Assembly (NCBI RefSeq): GCF_030537745.1
Contig: NZ_JAUNVI010000001.1
Location: 53,895-117,894, forward strand
Length of the DNA stretch: 64,000 bases
Origin: Ornithinimicrobium sp.
GTDB lineage: Bacteria > Actinomycetota > Actinomycetes > Actinomycetales > Dermatophilaceae
Reading direction: 5' to 3'
Shown: positions 1 through 8,950 of the stretch, one piece after another
Layout of the letters: each line of letters opens with the position of its first letter
How positions within the stretch are numbered: the stretch's first letter is position 1
The notes under the pieces: model-generated
What the model was told of the DNA's origin: nothing
What the model saw: only the letters and a program-made list of their open reading frames with translations
Database searches by the model: none
Translations under genes and position numbers: made by a program

Positions 1-1947
1 GACGACGGCCATCGTGCCCTTACGTCCGCCGTCGAGCTGGATCACCTGGCCCGGTGTCAGCTCCTCCAGGGACTGTGCGATGGCCTCGCGGCGGTAGGAC
101 TGACGGCGTTTGGCCTGCTTCTTCTCCAGAGTCGCCAGCTCGTGGCGCATCTTGCCGTACTCCCCGAAGTCGCCCAGGTGGCACTGCATCGCCTCCGCAT
201 AGCCGGCCAGCCCGGCGACGTTGTCGCGGACCGTCGTAGTCAGCCCGACCACGGACCGGTCGGCCTGGAACTGCGCGAAGCTGCTCTGCAAGAGCTCACG
301 AGCCCGTTCCCGGCCATATTGCGCGACGAGGTTGACGGCCATGTTGGAGCTCGGCCGGAAGGAGCTGCGGAGCTGGTAGGTGCGCGTTGAGGCCAGACCC
401 GCGACGTCCATGGGGTCGACTCCTCGTCGCCACAGCACCACTGCATGGCCTTCGATGTCGATCCCACGCCGACCTGCGCGGCCGGTGAGCTGGGTGTACT
501 CCGCGGGCGTGACTTGCACGTGCGCCTCGCCGTTGAACTTCACCAACTTCTCCAGCACCACCGTCCGTGCCGGCATGTTGATGCCCAGCGCCAACGTCTC
601 CGTGGCGAAGACAGCCTTGACCCGCCCCGCGGTGAAGAGCTCCTCCACGACCTCCCGGAAGAGCGGCAGCATCCCGGCATGGTGGGCGGCATAGCCTCGT
701 GCCAGGCCTTCCACAAAGTCGTGATAGCCGAGCACCGCGAGATCGGTGAGGTCCACGTCGGCCACGCGAGTTTGCACGAGCTCGCGGATCGCCGCTCCCT
801 CCGCCTCGGTGACCAGCCGGGTGTTCCTGCCCAGGAGCTGCCCGACCGCAGCATCGCAGCCGGCACGGCTGAAGATGAAGGTGATCGCGGGCAGCAGGCC
901 GCCCCGGTCCAACTGCTCGATCACCTGGGCTCGGCTCGCGACGCCGCCGGGCAGCGCGCCACGCTCGAGGGCCGGCACGGCATCGCCATACGCACGTCCT
1001 CGATCCGAGCGTTGGTCGTGCTGACCACGTTGCCCCTGTCTGCCCCGCTCGTCGCGGGCTCCGCCACGACCGCCCTGACCTCCCCGACCATGGCCACCGC
1101 CCTGACGTCCGCCTCCGGAGTCCCGACTCCCGCCGCGCGGCTGGCCGCGGCGGCCACGCGGCCCCCCGGCGTCCTCCCGCGACCAGTGGCCCACCGAGCT
1201 GCGCTCCGCCTGGCTGATCTTCTGCAACATCTCCGGGTTGACCCGCGCCGTCCCCGGCCCCTGCCCGTCGCTGACGAAGAGATCGAAGAGCTGGGTGCCC
1301 ACGAGCATGTGCTGCCACAGCGGGACCGGTCGGTGCTCGGAGACGATCACCTCGGTGTTGCCGCGCACCGTGGACAGCCAGTCGCCGAACTCCTCGGCGT
1401 TGCTGACCGTGGCGGACAGCGAGATCACCTGCACTGAGGCAGGCAGGTGGATGATGACCTCTTCCCACACGGCCCCACGCCAGCGGTCGGCCAGGTAGTG
1501 CACCTCGTCCATGACCACGAAGCCGAGCCCGGTCAGCGTGCGGGAGGCGGCATACATCATGTTGCGCAGCACTTCGGTGGTCATGACGACGATCGGCGCC
1601 TCGCCGTTGATCGAGGCGTCCCCGGTCAGCAGGCCGACGCGGCTGACTCCGTAACGGTCGACCAGATCGTGATATTTCTGGTTGGACAGCGCCTTGATGG
1701 GCGTGGTGTAGAACGCCTTGCGCCCGGTCTCCAGGGCGAGGGCGACAGCAAACTCTCCCACCACCGTCTTGCCCGCCCCGGTCGGCGCCGCGACCAGGAC
1801 GCCTGAGCCGTCCTGCACTGCCTGGATGCCCGCGAGCTGGAAGGGGTCGAGCTCGAAGTCGAGGCTCTGGGCGAAGCGCCCGGCCGGGGTCGCGGCGAAA
1901 GCTGCTCGCTCACGCGCCAGGGCGTACTGCTCGGCGGGGGTGGACAT
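1..1947 (-). CDS. helY: DEAD/DEAH-box superfamily II RNA helicase, Ski2/HelY-like (partial)
   Basis: The frame is open from an ATG at 1947 to the window edge, giving 649 codons with the C terminus outside. Ski2-type helicase motifs appear in order: PTGAGKT (about residues 55-61), DEVH (147-150), SAT (178-180) and QLTGRAGRRG further on. The expected role is ATP-driven RNA unwinding in the cytoplasm. Between SAT and the second RecA lobe, about residues 258-318, is an Arg/Gly/Gln-rich low-complexity insert with many RG and RGG steps. It is the last gene of the DUF3866-pafB-pafC-tatA-tatC-lipid kinase run and starts 10 bp after the kinase stop. The same order, paf genes then tat genes then helY, is typical of actinobacteria. 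Confidence 0.93.
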   Translation of the reverse strand, partial: MSTPAEQYALARERAAFAATPAGRFAQSLDFELDPFQLAGIQAVQDGSGVLVAAPTGAGKTVVGEFAVALALETGRKAFYTTPIKALSNQKYHDLVDRYGVSRVGLLTGDASINGEAPIVVMTTEVLRNMMYAASRTLTGLGFVVMDEVHYLADRWRGAVWEEVIIHLPASVQVISLSATVSNAEEFGDWLSTVRGNTEVIVSEHRPVPLWQHMLVGTQLFDLFVSDGQGPGTARVNPEMLQKISQAERSSVGHWSREDAGGPRGRRGQPRGGSRDSGGGRQGGGHGRGGQGGRGGARDERGRQGQRGQHDQRSDRGRAYGDAVPALERGALPGGVASRAQVIEQLDRGGLLPAITFIFSRAGCDAAVGQLLGRNTRLVTEAEGAAIRELVQTRVADVDLTDLAVLGYHDFVEGLARGYAAHHAGMLPLFREVVEELFTAGRVKAVFATETLALGINMPARTVVLEKLVKFNGEAHVQVTPAEYTQLTGRAGRRGIDIEGHAVVLWRRGVDPMDVAGLASTRTYQLRSSFRPSSNMAVNLVAQYGRERARELLQSSFAQFQADRSVVGLTTTVRDNVAGLAGYAEAMQCHLGDFGEYGKMRHELATLEKKQAKRRQSYRREAIAQSLEELTPGQVIQLDGGRKGTMAVV

Positions 1948-1957
1948 GCGCTCCAGG

Positions 1958-2851
1958 CTATGTCAGGGGCGGGGCGATCATCTGCAGGTCTGCCGGGGAC
2001 AGTCGGACCGTCAACGGCAGCGGTCCGACTTCCTCCCCGTCGGCCTGCGCCACGATGTCCGCCGGCCCGGCGATGCGGACCTCGTGGGCGGGCGTGATGC
2101 GCACCGCACTGTGGGAGGTATGGCGAGCCGCCCTCACCTGTCGTAACAGCCCCAGGGCCTGGAGCGGGGTGACCGGACGGATGACGACCAGGTCGAGCCA
2201 GCCGTCTGAGGGGTCGGCCTGCGGCGCGATCCGCAGGCCACCTCCGAAGACCGGCATGTTGACCGGGGCGACGACGAGAGCGTCGAGCTCCTCGGTGCAG
2301 CCGTCGACGGTCAGGGTGTAGTGCAGGGGCGGCTGGCGTCGCAGCAGCGCGATCTCGATCAACGCAGCCATGGTGTAGGAGAAGGAGCCCAGGTGCCTGG
2401 CTGATCCACTGGCCCGCACCGAGATCCGCGCGTCCAGAGCGGCGGGTACGGAGCCAAGGACATGGCGATCAAGGTCAGGTAGGTAGAGGGTGTCCACGGT
2501 CCGGCGATGATCGGCCAGCAAGGTCTCCAGCGCACCCTCGGGCCCGAGCGGGATGCGCAAGGAGCGAGCGTTGTCGTTGCCGGTCCCGGACGGCAAGATG
2601 GCGACCGCGGTGCTGGTGCCGGCACACAGGTCGGTGGCCAGGCTCACGCCCCCGTCACCACCGGCGACCACGAGCACGTCGAGCCCTTCGGCCACCAGCT
2701 GCCCACAGGCGCTCCGGGCGTGGTCCAGGCTGTCCGCGGTCACCTCGACGACGTCGTGACCGGCGGCGCGCAGCCGACGGACCGCCTCCTGCCCCAGCTC
2801 GGCGGCGCGCCCCCGCCCGGATCGTCGCCCGTGCGCGACGGCATACCTCAT
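1958..2851 (-). CDS. Diacylglycerol kinase / YegS-like lipid kinase
   Basis: This 297-residue protein carries the diacylglycerol-kinase catalytic signatures GGDGGV and PSGTGND in its N-terminal half, with a C-terminal beta-rich half as in the DagK/YegS family. It should phosphorylate a lipid hydroxyl using ATP at the membrane face. I chose the ATG at 2851 because it overlaps the tatC stop as ATGA, which implies translational coupling. The longer frame upstream is only tatC read in another frame. The exact lipid substrate cannot be read from the sequence. Confidence 0.9.
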   Translation of the reverse strand: MRYAVAHGRRSGRGRAAELGQEAVRRLRAAGHDVVEVTADSLDHARSACGQLVAEGLDVLVVAGGDGGVSLATDLCAGTSTAVAILPSGTGNDNARSLRIPLGPEGALETLLADHRRTVDTLYLPDLDRHVLGSVPAALDARISVRASGSARHLGSFSYTMAALIEIALLRRQPPLHYTLTVDGCTEELDALVVAPVNMPVFGGGLRIAPQADPSDGWLDLVVIRPVTPLQALGLLRQVRAARHTSHSAVRITPAHEVRIAGPADIVAQADGEEVGPLPLTVRLSPADLQMIAPPLT

Positions 2852-3672
2852 GACAGTGGAGTCGCCTCGTCGGGCGAGAGGCGGGCGTAGCGGTTGCGGG
2901 GGTCGACTCCACGTTTGCGCCGCAGTCTCTCCATGAAGAATGCGACGGCGACAGCGCACCAGAAGAGGGCGAAGACCGGCGCCGCCATCGCGAGCATGGA
3001 GACGGCCGACGGGTCGGGTGTCATGAACGCCGAGAAGATGAGGATGCCGAACAGCGTGATCCGCCACGACTTGCGCATGAGGTGCGCCGGGAGGATGCCG
3101 ATCTGGTTGAGCGCCACGAGGAGCACGGGCAGCAAAAAAGCGAGCCCGAAGGCCAGGCAGAAGAAGAGCGCGGTCGAAAAATAGTCGTTGGCCGTCTGGA
3201 TGTTGGCCAGGCCCTTCGGCGTGAAAGACAGGAGAATCCCCACCAGGCGAGGGAAGGTGTAAGCGGCCATCGCGGCACCGAGGAAGAACAGCGGGATGCT
3301 GATGAAGAAGTAGACCAGCGCGATCTTCCGCTCTTTAGGCAACAGGCCAGGCAGCAGAAATCCCCAGGCCTGCCACAACCAGACGGGGCTCGCCATGAGG
3401 ATGCCGACGAACACCGCGACCTTGAGCCGCATCGCGAAGGGGCCGGTGATGCTGTTGAAGTTGAGCGAGACAAGGTCGTCGCCGCGCTCGTTCTTAACCG
3501 CCTCGATAGGGGCGGTGAGAAAGGCGATGACCGGGTCGTAGAGATACCAGCCGACGATGGCCGCGACGGTGATCGCCACGGTGGCGATCAGCACCCGGTT
3601 GCGCAGTTCGCGAAAGTGCGCCCCGAGGGGCATGCGCCCTTCGGGGTCCTTGGCTCGGCGCAGGCGTGGCAC
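2848..3672 (-). CDS. tatC: Sec-independent protein translocase TatC
   Basis: The 274-residue polytopic membrane protein opens with the TatC cytosolic N terminus (PLGAHFRELRNRV, around residues 15-27), which carries the conserved LREL-like patch, and has six hydrophobic segments. TatC is the receptor for twin-arginine signal peptides and works with TatA. It lies 44 bp downstream of tatA and overlaps the next start by 4 bp. A Tat-type twin-arginine segment is visible in the sulfite-oxidase-like protein at 58170. Confidence 0.96.
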   Translation of the reverse strand: MPRLRRAKDPEGRMPLGAHFRELRNRVLIATVAITVAAIVGWYLYDPVIAFLTAPIEAVKNERGDDLVSLNFNSITGPFAMRLKVAVFVGILMASPVWLWQAWGFLLPGLLPKERKIALVYFFISIPLFFLGAAMAAYTFPRLVGILLSFTPKGLANIQTANDYFSTALFFCLAFGLAFLLPVLLVALNQIGILPAHLMRKSWRITLFGILIFSAFMTPDPSAVSMLAMAAPVFALFWCAVAVAFFMERLRRKRGVDPRNRYARLSPDEATPLS

Positions 3673-3716
3673 GTGAGGGTATGACGCAGTTCGGGGTCGC
3701 TAGATCCGCGTGCCGG

Positions 3717-4046
3717 TCAGGCGCGGGGATCCACGTCGTCGCCACGTCGGTCCGACAGCTTGCGATACTCATCGTCGGCCGTGTCGCGATAACGGTTGCC
3801 AGTGCGCTTCTCGCTGGAGCTGTCGTGGCGTTGGTCGTCGACTGCGCCGTGGCGCTCGGACGGCGACGGCGCGGCAACGTCGTGGTCCTTGCGGGCGGCG
3901 CTGTCGTCCTTCATCTGGTCCACCTCGGTCTTGAAGACCCGCATCGACTCACCCAGGCTGCGGGCAGCGTTAGGCAGGTTCTTCCACCCGAAGAGCAGGA
4001 TGAAGGCGACGATGAGGACGATGACGTGCCAGGCCTGGAGGCGCAT
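3717..4046 (-). CDS. tatA: Sec-independent protein translocase TatA
   Basis: The 109-residue protein has one N-terminal membrane helix (about residues 5-20), then the FGWKNLP hinge and an amphipathic helix (LPNAARSLGESMRVFK). That is the TatA pore-component layout. The rest is a long charged, probably unfolded cytosolic tail rich in Asp, Arg and Ser. It sits between pafC and tatC. Confidence 0.95.
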   Translation of the reverse strand: MRLQAWHVIVLIVAFILLFGWKNLPNAARSLGESMRVFKTEVDQMKDDSAARKDHDVAAPSPSERHGAVDDQRHDSSSEKRTGNRYRDTADDEYRKLSDRRGDDVDPRA

Positions 4047-4098
4047 GCGGATTTCCTTCTCTCAAGTCACGGACGCACCAAGAAGCGCAGCCGTCACC

Positions 4099-5079
4099 TC
4101 AGTCTAACCGGGCCGCCTGGGTGTGCCCGAGCAACGCCGCCGCCGCTCCCGACGCTACCGACTCGACTAGGCCCGCAGGGGCGAGCACGCGCACCTGCCC
4201 GCCCTGGCGCCAGACCAGGCGCTGAAGCCACCCGGGGTCGGCCACCCGCAGGATCACCTCCAGCGAGCCGTCCTCGCCGGCGTCGACCTGCTCCGTCGGC
4301 AGGTTCTCGGCGATCCACGCGGCGGCAGGGTCGAGGTGGAGGGTAACCGTGAGATCTTCAGGTGCGGCGCGATAGACGCCAGCGCCGAGGTCGCGGGGCG
4401 GTAGGTCGACTGGTGGGGTGCCGTCCTCCTCCAGCACGGTCACGTCCTCGATCCGATCGAAGCGGAAGAGCCGCACACCTTGCGCGCGATGGCACCACGC
4501 TTCCAGATACCAGCGCCCATCGACGCTGACCGCGCGGACCGGGTCGACGTCGCGCTCCGTCGTCTCGTCGCGACTGGCAACGGTGTAGCGCAGGTGCAGT
4601 CGACGGTGCTCGGTGAGTCCTTGCCGGATCCGGGTGGCAAACTCCGGCGCAATCGGCTGCTCGAGGTCGACGCGGACCTGCGCCGCAGTGGCGGCCGCGT
4701 CACCCGCGGCGGCCTCCAGCTTGGCGAGGGCACGGTCGATCGCCTCGTGCTGCGCCAAGCCGGGGGTGTCGGCGAGAGCACGCAGGGCGACGATGAGCGC
4801 GAGTGCCTCGTCGCGGCCTAGGCGGAGGGGTCGGGCGATGGTGTCGGCGTTGGAGACGAAGACCCGGCCGCCCTCCCAGGACGCCTCGATGAGGTCGTCA
4901 GGATAGTGACCGGGCAGCCCGCAGACGAAGAGGAGCTGAAGGTCGTCGATGACCTGCTCCTGGCTGACCCCGAGCTCCTGCGCAGCACTGGCCAGGTCGA
5001 TCCCTTGCCGGTTGAGCAGCCACGGCACCATGGTCAGCAACCGCCCTAGCCGGGACGTCGCGCTCTCGTAGGTCACCAT
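4099..5079 (-). CDS. pafC: WYL-domain transcriptional regulator, PafC-like
   Basis: The 326-residue protein has an N-terminal winged-helix region (ATSRLGRLLTMVPWLLNRQG, then a helix-turn-helix with ELGVSQEQVIDDLQ) and a central WYL domain seen as the WYLEAWCHRAQGVRLFRFDR stretch. PafB and PafC act as a heterodimer activating DNA-damage genes in mycobacteria. I placed the start at the ATG at 5079, whose A is also the last base of the upstream pafB stop (TGATG). In-frame sequence upstream of that is pafB in another frame. Confidence 0.9.
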   Translation of the reverse strand: MVTYESATSRLGRLLTMVPWLLNRQGIDLASAAQELGVSQEQVIDDLQLLFVCGLPGHYPDDLIEASWEGGRVFVSNADTIARPLRLGRDEALALIVALRALADTPGLAQHEAIDRALAKLEAAAGDAAATAAQVRVDLEQPIAPEFATRIRQGLTEHRRLHLRYTVASRDETTERDVDPVRAVSVDGRWYLEAWCHRAQGVRLFRFDRIEDVTVLEEDGTPPVDLPPRDLGAGVYRAAPEDLTVTLHLDPAAAWIAENLPTEQVDAGEDGSLEVILRVADPGWLQRLVWRQGGQVRVLAPAGLVESVASGAAAALLGHTQAARLD

Positions 5080-6092
5080 CAGCGCCCGCCTCCGTGCGCC
5101 TCGACAACGGATCGGAGTGCGGCGACGACCGCGTCCCGGACCTCCGGAGGGTCGACCACGCGCACGTCTGGTCCCGCGGCACACAGCTCCTGGACGGTGC
5201 TGCGGATCCGGGTGACCTCCAGGTCGAGCGTGTCCCAGCCGTCCTGGGAGGCGCCGTCGATGATGGTGGCGCGGCGTCGCACGGAGGAGGCTGCGCCCTC
5301 TCGGACCTGGACCCGCACGGTCGTCGTCGTGCCGGCGTCCTCGCCATAGCTCCGGCGGATCATCGCGATCGCGTCGTGGTCGGCGGGCACCTGGAAAGCA
5401 TCAGAGTGGCCACTGGTCGGCTTGCCGACGATCCGGTCCAGCCGGAAGACGCGCGGGGCGTCCCGGTCGAGGTCGTGCGCGGTGAGATACCACCGGCCGT
5501 GCCAGTTGGTCAGCCCCCACGGCTGCACCCGACGGGTGGTCAGACCTGCTCCCCCGCCACCGCGGTAGTCGAAGCCCAGCAGGGTGCGGGAGAGCACGGC
5601 GTCACGGACCGGCTCGAAGGCGGGCTCGGTGGTATGCAGCAACGGCTCGATCCCCGAGACCGATGCTTCGTCCCGGACCAGGCCCGCCGCGTCGAGCTTG
5701 CGCAGCGCCTGGGCGGCTGGTCCGGCGAGGCTGGCTTGCGACCAGGCCCGGCTCGCCAGGCCCAGGACCGCGATTTCGTCAGGCTCGAAGTCGAGCTGAG
5801 GCAGCGCATACTCCCGCTGGTCGATCCGGTAGCCCTGCTCGTCGTCGAAGAAGGGGTCGATCGGCTCGGTCCGCAGCGGGATGCCCAGGCCCCGAAGCTC
5901 GTCCTTGTCGCGCTCAAACATCCGCTCGAAGGCTTCGTCGTTGCCGGCCAGATAGTCGGGCACCACCGCGCGGATGCGGGCCTTGGACAGGGGCTGACGC
6001 GTCGAGAGCAGCGCGATGACGAGGTTGAGCAGCCGCTCCGTCTTGGCCGCTGCGGGGGTCGGGCCCTTGGGAGCAGATGCGGAAGGAGCCAT
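5079..6092 (-). CDS. pafB: WYL-domain transcriptional regulator, PafB-like
   Basis: The 337-residue protein has an N-terminal winged helix (KTERLLNLVIALLSTRQPLS, with RIRAVVPDY after it) and a WYL domain containing GRWYLTAHDLDRDAPRVFRL. It is paralogous to the next gene and should be its heterodimer partner. The ATG at 6092 is preferred because a run of six G precedes it by a few bases and it lies 13 bp after the DUF3866 stop. An in-frame ATG at 6125 inside that upstream gene is the alternative. Despite the pafA-linked name, it acts in transcription rather than pupylation. Confidence 0.88.
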   Translation of the reverse strand: MAPSASAPKGPTPAAAKTERLLNLVIALLSTRQPLSKARIRAVVPDYLAGNDEAFERMFERDKDELRGLGIPLRTEPIDPFFDDEQGYRIDQREYALPQLDFEPDEIAVLGLASRAWSQASLAGPAAQALRKLDAAGLVRDEASVSGIEPLLHTTEPAFEPVRDAVLSRTLLGFDYRGGGGAGLTTRRVQPWGLTNWHGRWYLTAHDLDRDAPRVFRLDRIVGKPTSGHSDAFQVPADHDAIAMIRRSYGEDAGTTTTVRVQVREGAASSVRRRATIIDGASQDGWDTLDLEVTRIRSTVQELCAAGPDVRVVDPPEVRDAVVAALRSVVEAHGGGR

Positions 6093-6105
6093 GCCCCCCA
6101 CGCTA

Positions 6106-7245
6106 CTAGACACCTGTGCGATCATCGCGTCGCGCTTGCCCCGCGAGCCGGGCCGCGTGCCGACCGGCCGCCGCGGCTGCGACGAAGGATGCGGCGTCCT
6201 GATCCAGGCTTCGGCCCATCGTCGTCAGCCGGACCGCAGAGCTGCTCAGTGCCTCGAGCAGACCGTCGACCTCGACGTCGACACGCTGCAGGTGATGGGC
6301 CGACCCGATCAGCGCGTTCACCTGCGTTGCGACGGCGACCAGACAGTCGTCGGTGGACTCGTTGCCGGTCTGACCGATCGGGACAGGGATCTGGGCACCG
6401 TGGGCCAGGACGCGACCGTAGGCCGTGACGCTGTGGTGCGACAGTCCCCGGTGCCGGCGTCTCTGGTCGGCCTCGGAGACCCGCAACGAGGCGATCGGGA
6501 CACCGCCCAGCACGGCAGCCGCGTTGAGCGCCTCCCCCGCTGAGACTCCCGAGAACCCCCACCTCGTGCCGGTGCCGAGGTTGCCCGGGCCCTGGCTCAC
6601 GACCACGAGGTCTGCGCCGACGACGTGCTGGGCCGCGAGCAGCGCGCTGTGCACTGTCACGGCCTCCAGGTCTCCGCCATAGGACTGGCCGGCGGTGATC
6701 ACGCAGGTGAGGCTGCCCGAGGCGCGCAGCTGGGCGCAGGTCCGGGAGAAGGCTGCCGGCAGCGCTCCCCCGTCGGTCATCACATACGCGATTCGGGCGG
6801 CGGGCCAGGTGTCCTGGACGCCCACGACGATTGCCGGCAGGGCCGAGTGCAGATCGGCCGCGACCACGGGCAGCCCGAAGAGGTTGTCCGCGTCCGCCAG
6901 CTCGGCATAATGCTCGCCCTCGGGGTCGTCGACACCCAGGACCATGGTCTGCAGCGGCGCGTAGCGAGCCTTGACCAGGTGACCGGGCGCGCCCAGCTCG
7001 ACGCGTGGCCAGGCCTGCGGCCGGTCGGGGATGGCCACGACCAGGGCATAGCCGCCGGTCCCCAGCGCGCGCTCCAGAGCCGTCGTGTTGAGCAGGACGC
7101 GATCGCCAGGGACAGGGGTCCCGACCACGCCCGGATAGGCCAGCGCGCGCACCTGGCCCAGGTCCGCGACCTCGACATCCAGCTCGACGACGCCGTCCCA
7201 GCCGGGCCGCCTCGCCGACACCACTCCCTCGCGCCACTGGATCAC
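6106..7245 (-). CDS. DUF3866 family protein
   Basis: This 379-residue protein matches the actinobacterial DUF3866 family. It has an N-terminal beta-rich part (MIQWREGVVSARR, GWDGVVELDVEV) and a long alpha/beta part with Gly-rich turns such as VVSQGPGNLGTGTRWGFSG. Members usually sit beside the pafBC or proteasome genes, as here, but no biochemical role is established. It heads the left-running pafB-pafC-tatA-tatC-lipid kinase-helY run. A strong hairpin separates it from the FKBP gene upstream. Confidence 0.85.
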   Translation of the reverse strand: MIQWREGVVSARRPGWDGVVELDVEVADLGQVRALAYPGVVGTPVPGDRVLLNTTALERALGTGGYALVVAIPDRPQAWPRVELGAPGHLVKARYAPLQTMVLGVDDPEGEHYAELADADNLFGLPVVAADLHSALPAIVVGVQDTWPAARIAYVMTDGGALPAAFSRTCAQLRASGSLTCVITAGQSYGGDLEAVTVHSALLAAQHVVGADLVVVSQGPGNLGTGTRWGFSGVSAGEALNAAAVLGGVPIASLRVSEADQRRRHRGLSHHSVTAYGRVLAHGAQIPVPIGQTGNESTDDCLVAVATQVNALIGSAHHLQRVDVEVDGLLEALSSSAVRLTTMGRSLDQDAASFVAAAAAGRHAARLAGQARRDDRTGV

Positions 7246-7280
7246 CCCGCGAGCCTAGGTCACCGGGTCCGGGCGCAGAG

Positions 7281-7311
7281 CGTCCCCGCCGAGCTGGGCT
7301 CGACGGGGACG
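7281..7311 (-). terminator. Hairpin after the FKBP gene
   Basis: The outer arms CGTCCCCG (7281-7288) and CGGGGACG (7304-7311) pair perfectly. The inner CGAGC and GCTCG extend the stem around a TGG loop. It lies just downstream of the FKBP stop at 7336 and ahead of DUF3866, so it likely ends the FKBP transcript. There is no T-tract, as is common in high-GC actinobacteria. Confidence 0.6.
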
Positions 7312-7335
7312 TCGTGGTGCGTGGTGCGTGGTGGG

Positions 7336-7734
7336 TCAGCGCACGTCGACCAGGTCGACGACGAAGATCAGGGTCTCGCCACCCTTGATGGCGGCACCAG
7401 CGCCCCGGTCGCCATAGCCGAGGTGCGGCGGGATGACGATCTTGCGACGGCCTCCCACCTTCATGCCGAGCAGCCCCTGGTCCCAGCCCTGGATGACTTG
7501 CCCGACACCTACCGTGAAGGTCAGCGGCTGACCACGGTCCCAGGACGCGTCGAACTGCTCGCCACTCGACCAGGCGACGCCGACGTAGTGGGTCGACACC
7601 GTGGCGCCGGCGGTCGCCTCGGGGCCCGTGCCGACCTCGAGATCCTCCATGACGAGCTCGCTGGGCGGCGTGTCGCCGGGGAACTCGATCTCGGGCTTGG
7701 CCTTGTTGACCTCACCGAACGGGGACTGGCTCAT
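7336..7734 (-). CDS. FKBP-type peptidyl-prolyl cis-trans isomerase (cytosolic)
   Basis: The 132-residue single-domain FKBP has the family motifs VSTHYVGV, GQVIQGWDQGLLGMKVGGRR and LGYGDRGAG, ending LIFVVDLVDV. It should catalyse prolyl isomerisation in protein folding. No signal peptide is seen. The start has a good ribosome-binding site (AAGGAG, 8 bp upstream). It follows the lipoprotein FKBP paralogue by 87 bp. Confidence 0.93.
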   Translation of the reverse strand: MSQSPFGEVNKAKPEIEFPGDTPPSELVMEDLEVGTGPEATAGATVSTHYVGVAWSSGEQFDASWDRGQPLTFTVGVGQVIQGWDQGLLGMKVGGRRKIVIPPHLGYGDRGAGAAIKGGETLIFVVDLVDVR

Positions 7735-7821
7735 GACTCTCTCCTTGGTATGGCGTGGTGCGCGGTGGCGTGCGGGTCTTCAATGACGTGGTGCGGGGCT
7801 CGAGTGATTCGCGCTACTGAG

Positions 7822-8847
7822 TCAGTAGGCGGCCAGGATGTCCACGACGAAGACGAGGTCCTCGCCGAGCAGCGGGTTGCCCTGCGGGGCGGCCGTCGAA
7901 CCGGCGTCCTCAGCCGGCTTCTCGCCATACGCTTCAGCGGCAGGGATCACCAGCAGCACTCGGGAGCCGACGGTCTGGCCGACCAGACCCTCGTCCCAGC
8001 CCGTGATGACCTGGCCCACACCGATGGGGAAGTCGGCCGGCTCGCCGCGCTGGTAGGAATCGTCGAAGATCGAGCCGTCCGACCACTTCACGCCGGTGTA
8101 GTGCGCGCGGATCGTCTGACCCGCCTTGACCTTCGGGCCCTCGCCCTTGATCAGCGGCTGGACGATGAGCTTGGTCGGTGCCTTGGCGTCCTTGGGGATG
8201 GTGATCTTCGCGGCGGACTTGCCGTCGGCGACGACTGTCGGCAGCCCCTTCTTGGGGGCTACGGCCTCGCCGGTCGCCTCCGTCAGCGGCTTGGAGCTGG
8301 AGACCAGCTCGAGGTAGAAGACCAAGGTGTCCTGAGGCCCGACGCCCAGGTCAGCCCGGCCCGGCTCGCCGAAGGCGTCCTTGGCGGGCACCGCCAGGAG
8401 CAAGGTTTCCCCCGCCTTGCGGCCCGGCAGCTCCTCCAGGAAGGCCGGGAAGAGATTCTCGTTGCCCAGCTCCAGGGTCACCGTCTCGTCCGCGTCAAAG
8501 GTCGACAGGATCTGCTCGCCCGTGGTGCCGTTGACCGCAAGGTAGCGGGCGGCAACCTCCGCGCCGGGGGCGATCTCCTTGCCGTCGCCCTTCTTCACCG
8601 TCTCGGCGTGGGTCTTCGAGACCCGGAAAGGCAGTTGGCCCTCGGCGAAGGGTGCACCGTCCAGAGTGATCGCAGGCTTGCTGTCCGTGACCTTCAGACC
8701 AAGGGCCGCCGGGTCGGAATCGGGCACGGACGAGGTCACCGCAGCGTCGTCGCTCTGCGCGGCGGCGTCGCCGTCGCCTGAGCAGCCGGCGAGCAGGAGC
8801 AGTGGGGCGGCGGCCAGGGCGACCAGCCGAAGTCGGGGTGAGCGCAC
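7822..8847 (-). CDS. Lipoprotein with two FKBP-type isomerase domains
   Basis: The 341-residue protein begins with a lipoprotein signal (positively charged start, hydrophobic stretch, lipobox LLAGC with Cys22). It should be exported and lipid-anchored. Two FKBP domains follow. The first (around ARYLAVNGTTGEQI) is more diverged; the second (RAHYTGVKWSDGSIFDDSYQ, GQVITGWDEGLVGQ) is canonical. I chose a GTG start at 8847 because AAGGAT sits 7 bp ahead and the lipobox falls at the right place. An upstream ATG at 8880 would add 11 residues with no ribosome-binding site. A short gap (8848-8950) separates it from pafA. Confidence 0.88.
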   Translation of the reverse strand: MRSPRLRLVALAAAPLLLLAGCSGDGDAAAQSDDAAVTSSVPDSDPAALGLKVTDSKPAITLDGAPFAEGQLPFRVSKTHAETVKKGDGKEIAPGAEVAARYLAVNGTTGEQILSTFDADETVTLELGNENLFPAFLEELPGRKAGETLLLAVPAKDAFGEPGRADLGVGPQDTLVFYLELVSSSKPLTEATGEAVAPKKGLPTVVADGKSAAKITIPKDAKAPTKLIVQPLIKGEGPKVKAGQTIRAHYTGVKWSDGSIFDDSYQRGEPADFPIGVGQVITGWDEGLVGQTVGSRVLLVIPAAEAYGEKPAEDAGSTAAPQGNPLLGEDLVFVVDILAAY

Positions 8848-8950
8848 GCGCGCAATCCTTACGTGGAGGGGAAGGGTCAAACCGATACAGCGTAACCAAC
8901 CGAACCTGGGCGTTCGGTGGGAGGCGAGCGTGGTCGACGTCGAGGCAGCC

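Noticed and set aside
6625-8781. A 718-codon open frame on the plus strand
   Set aside because: It is antisense to DUF3866 and both FKBP genes, which have clear motifs. Its translation is Arg/Gly/His-rich low-complexity sequence typical of reverse frames in high-GC DNA.
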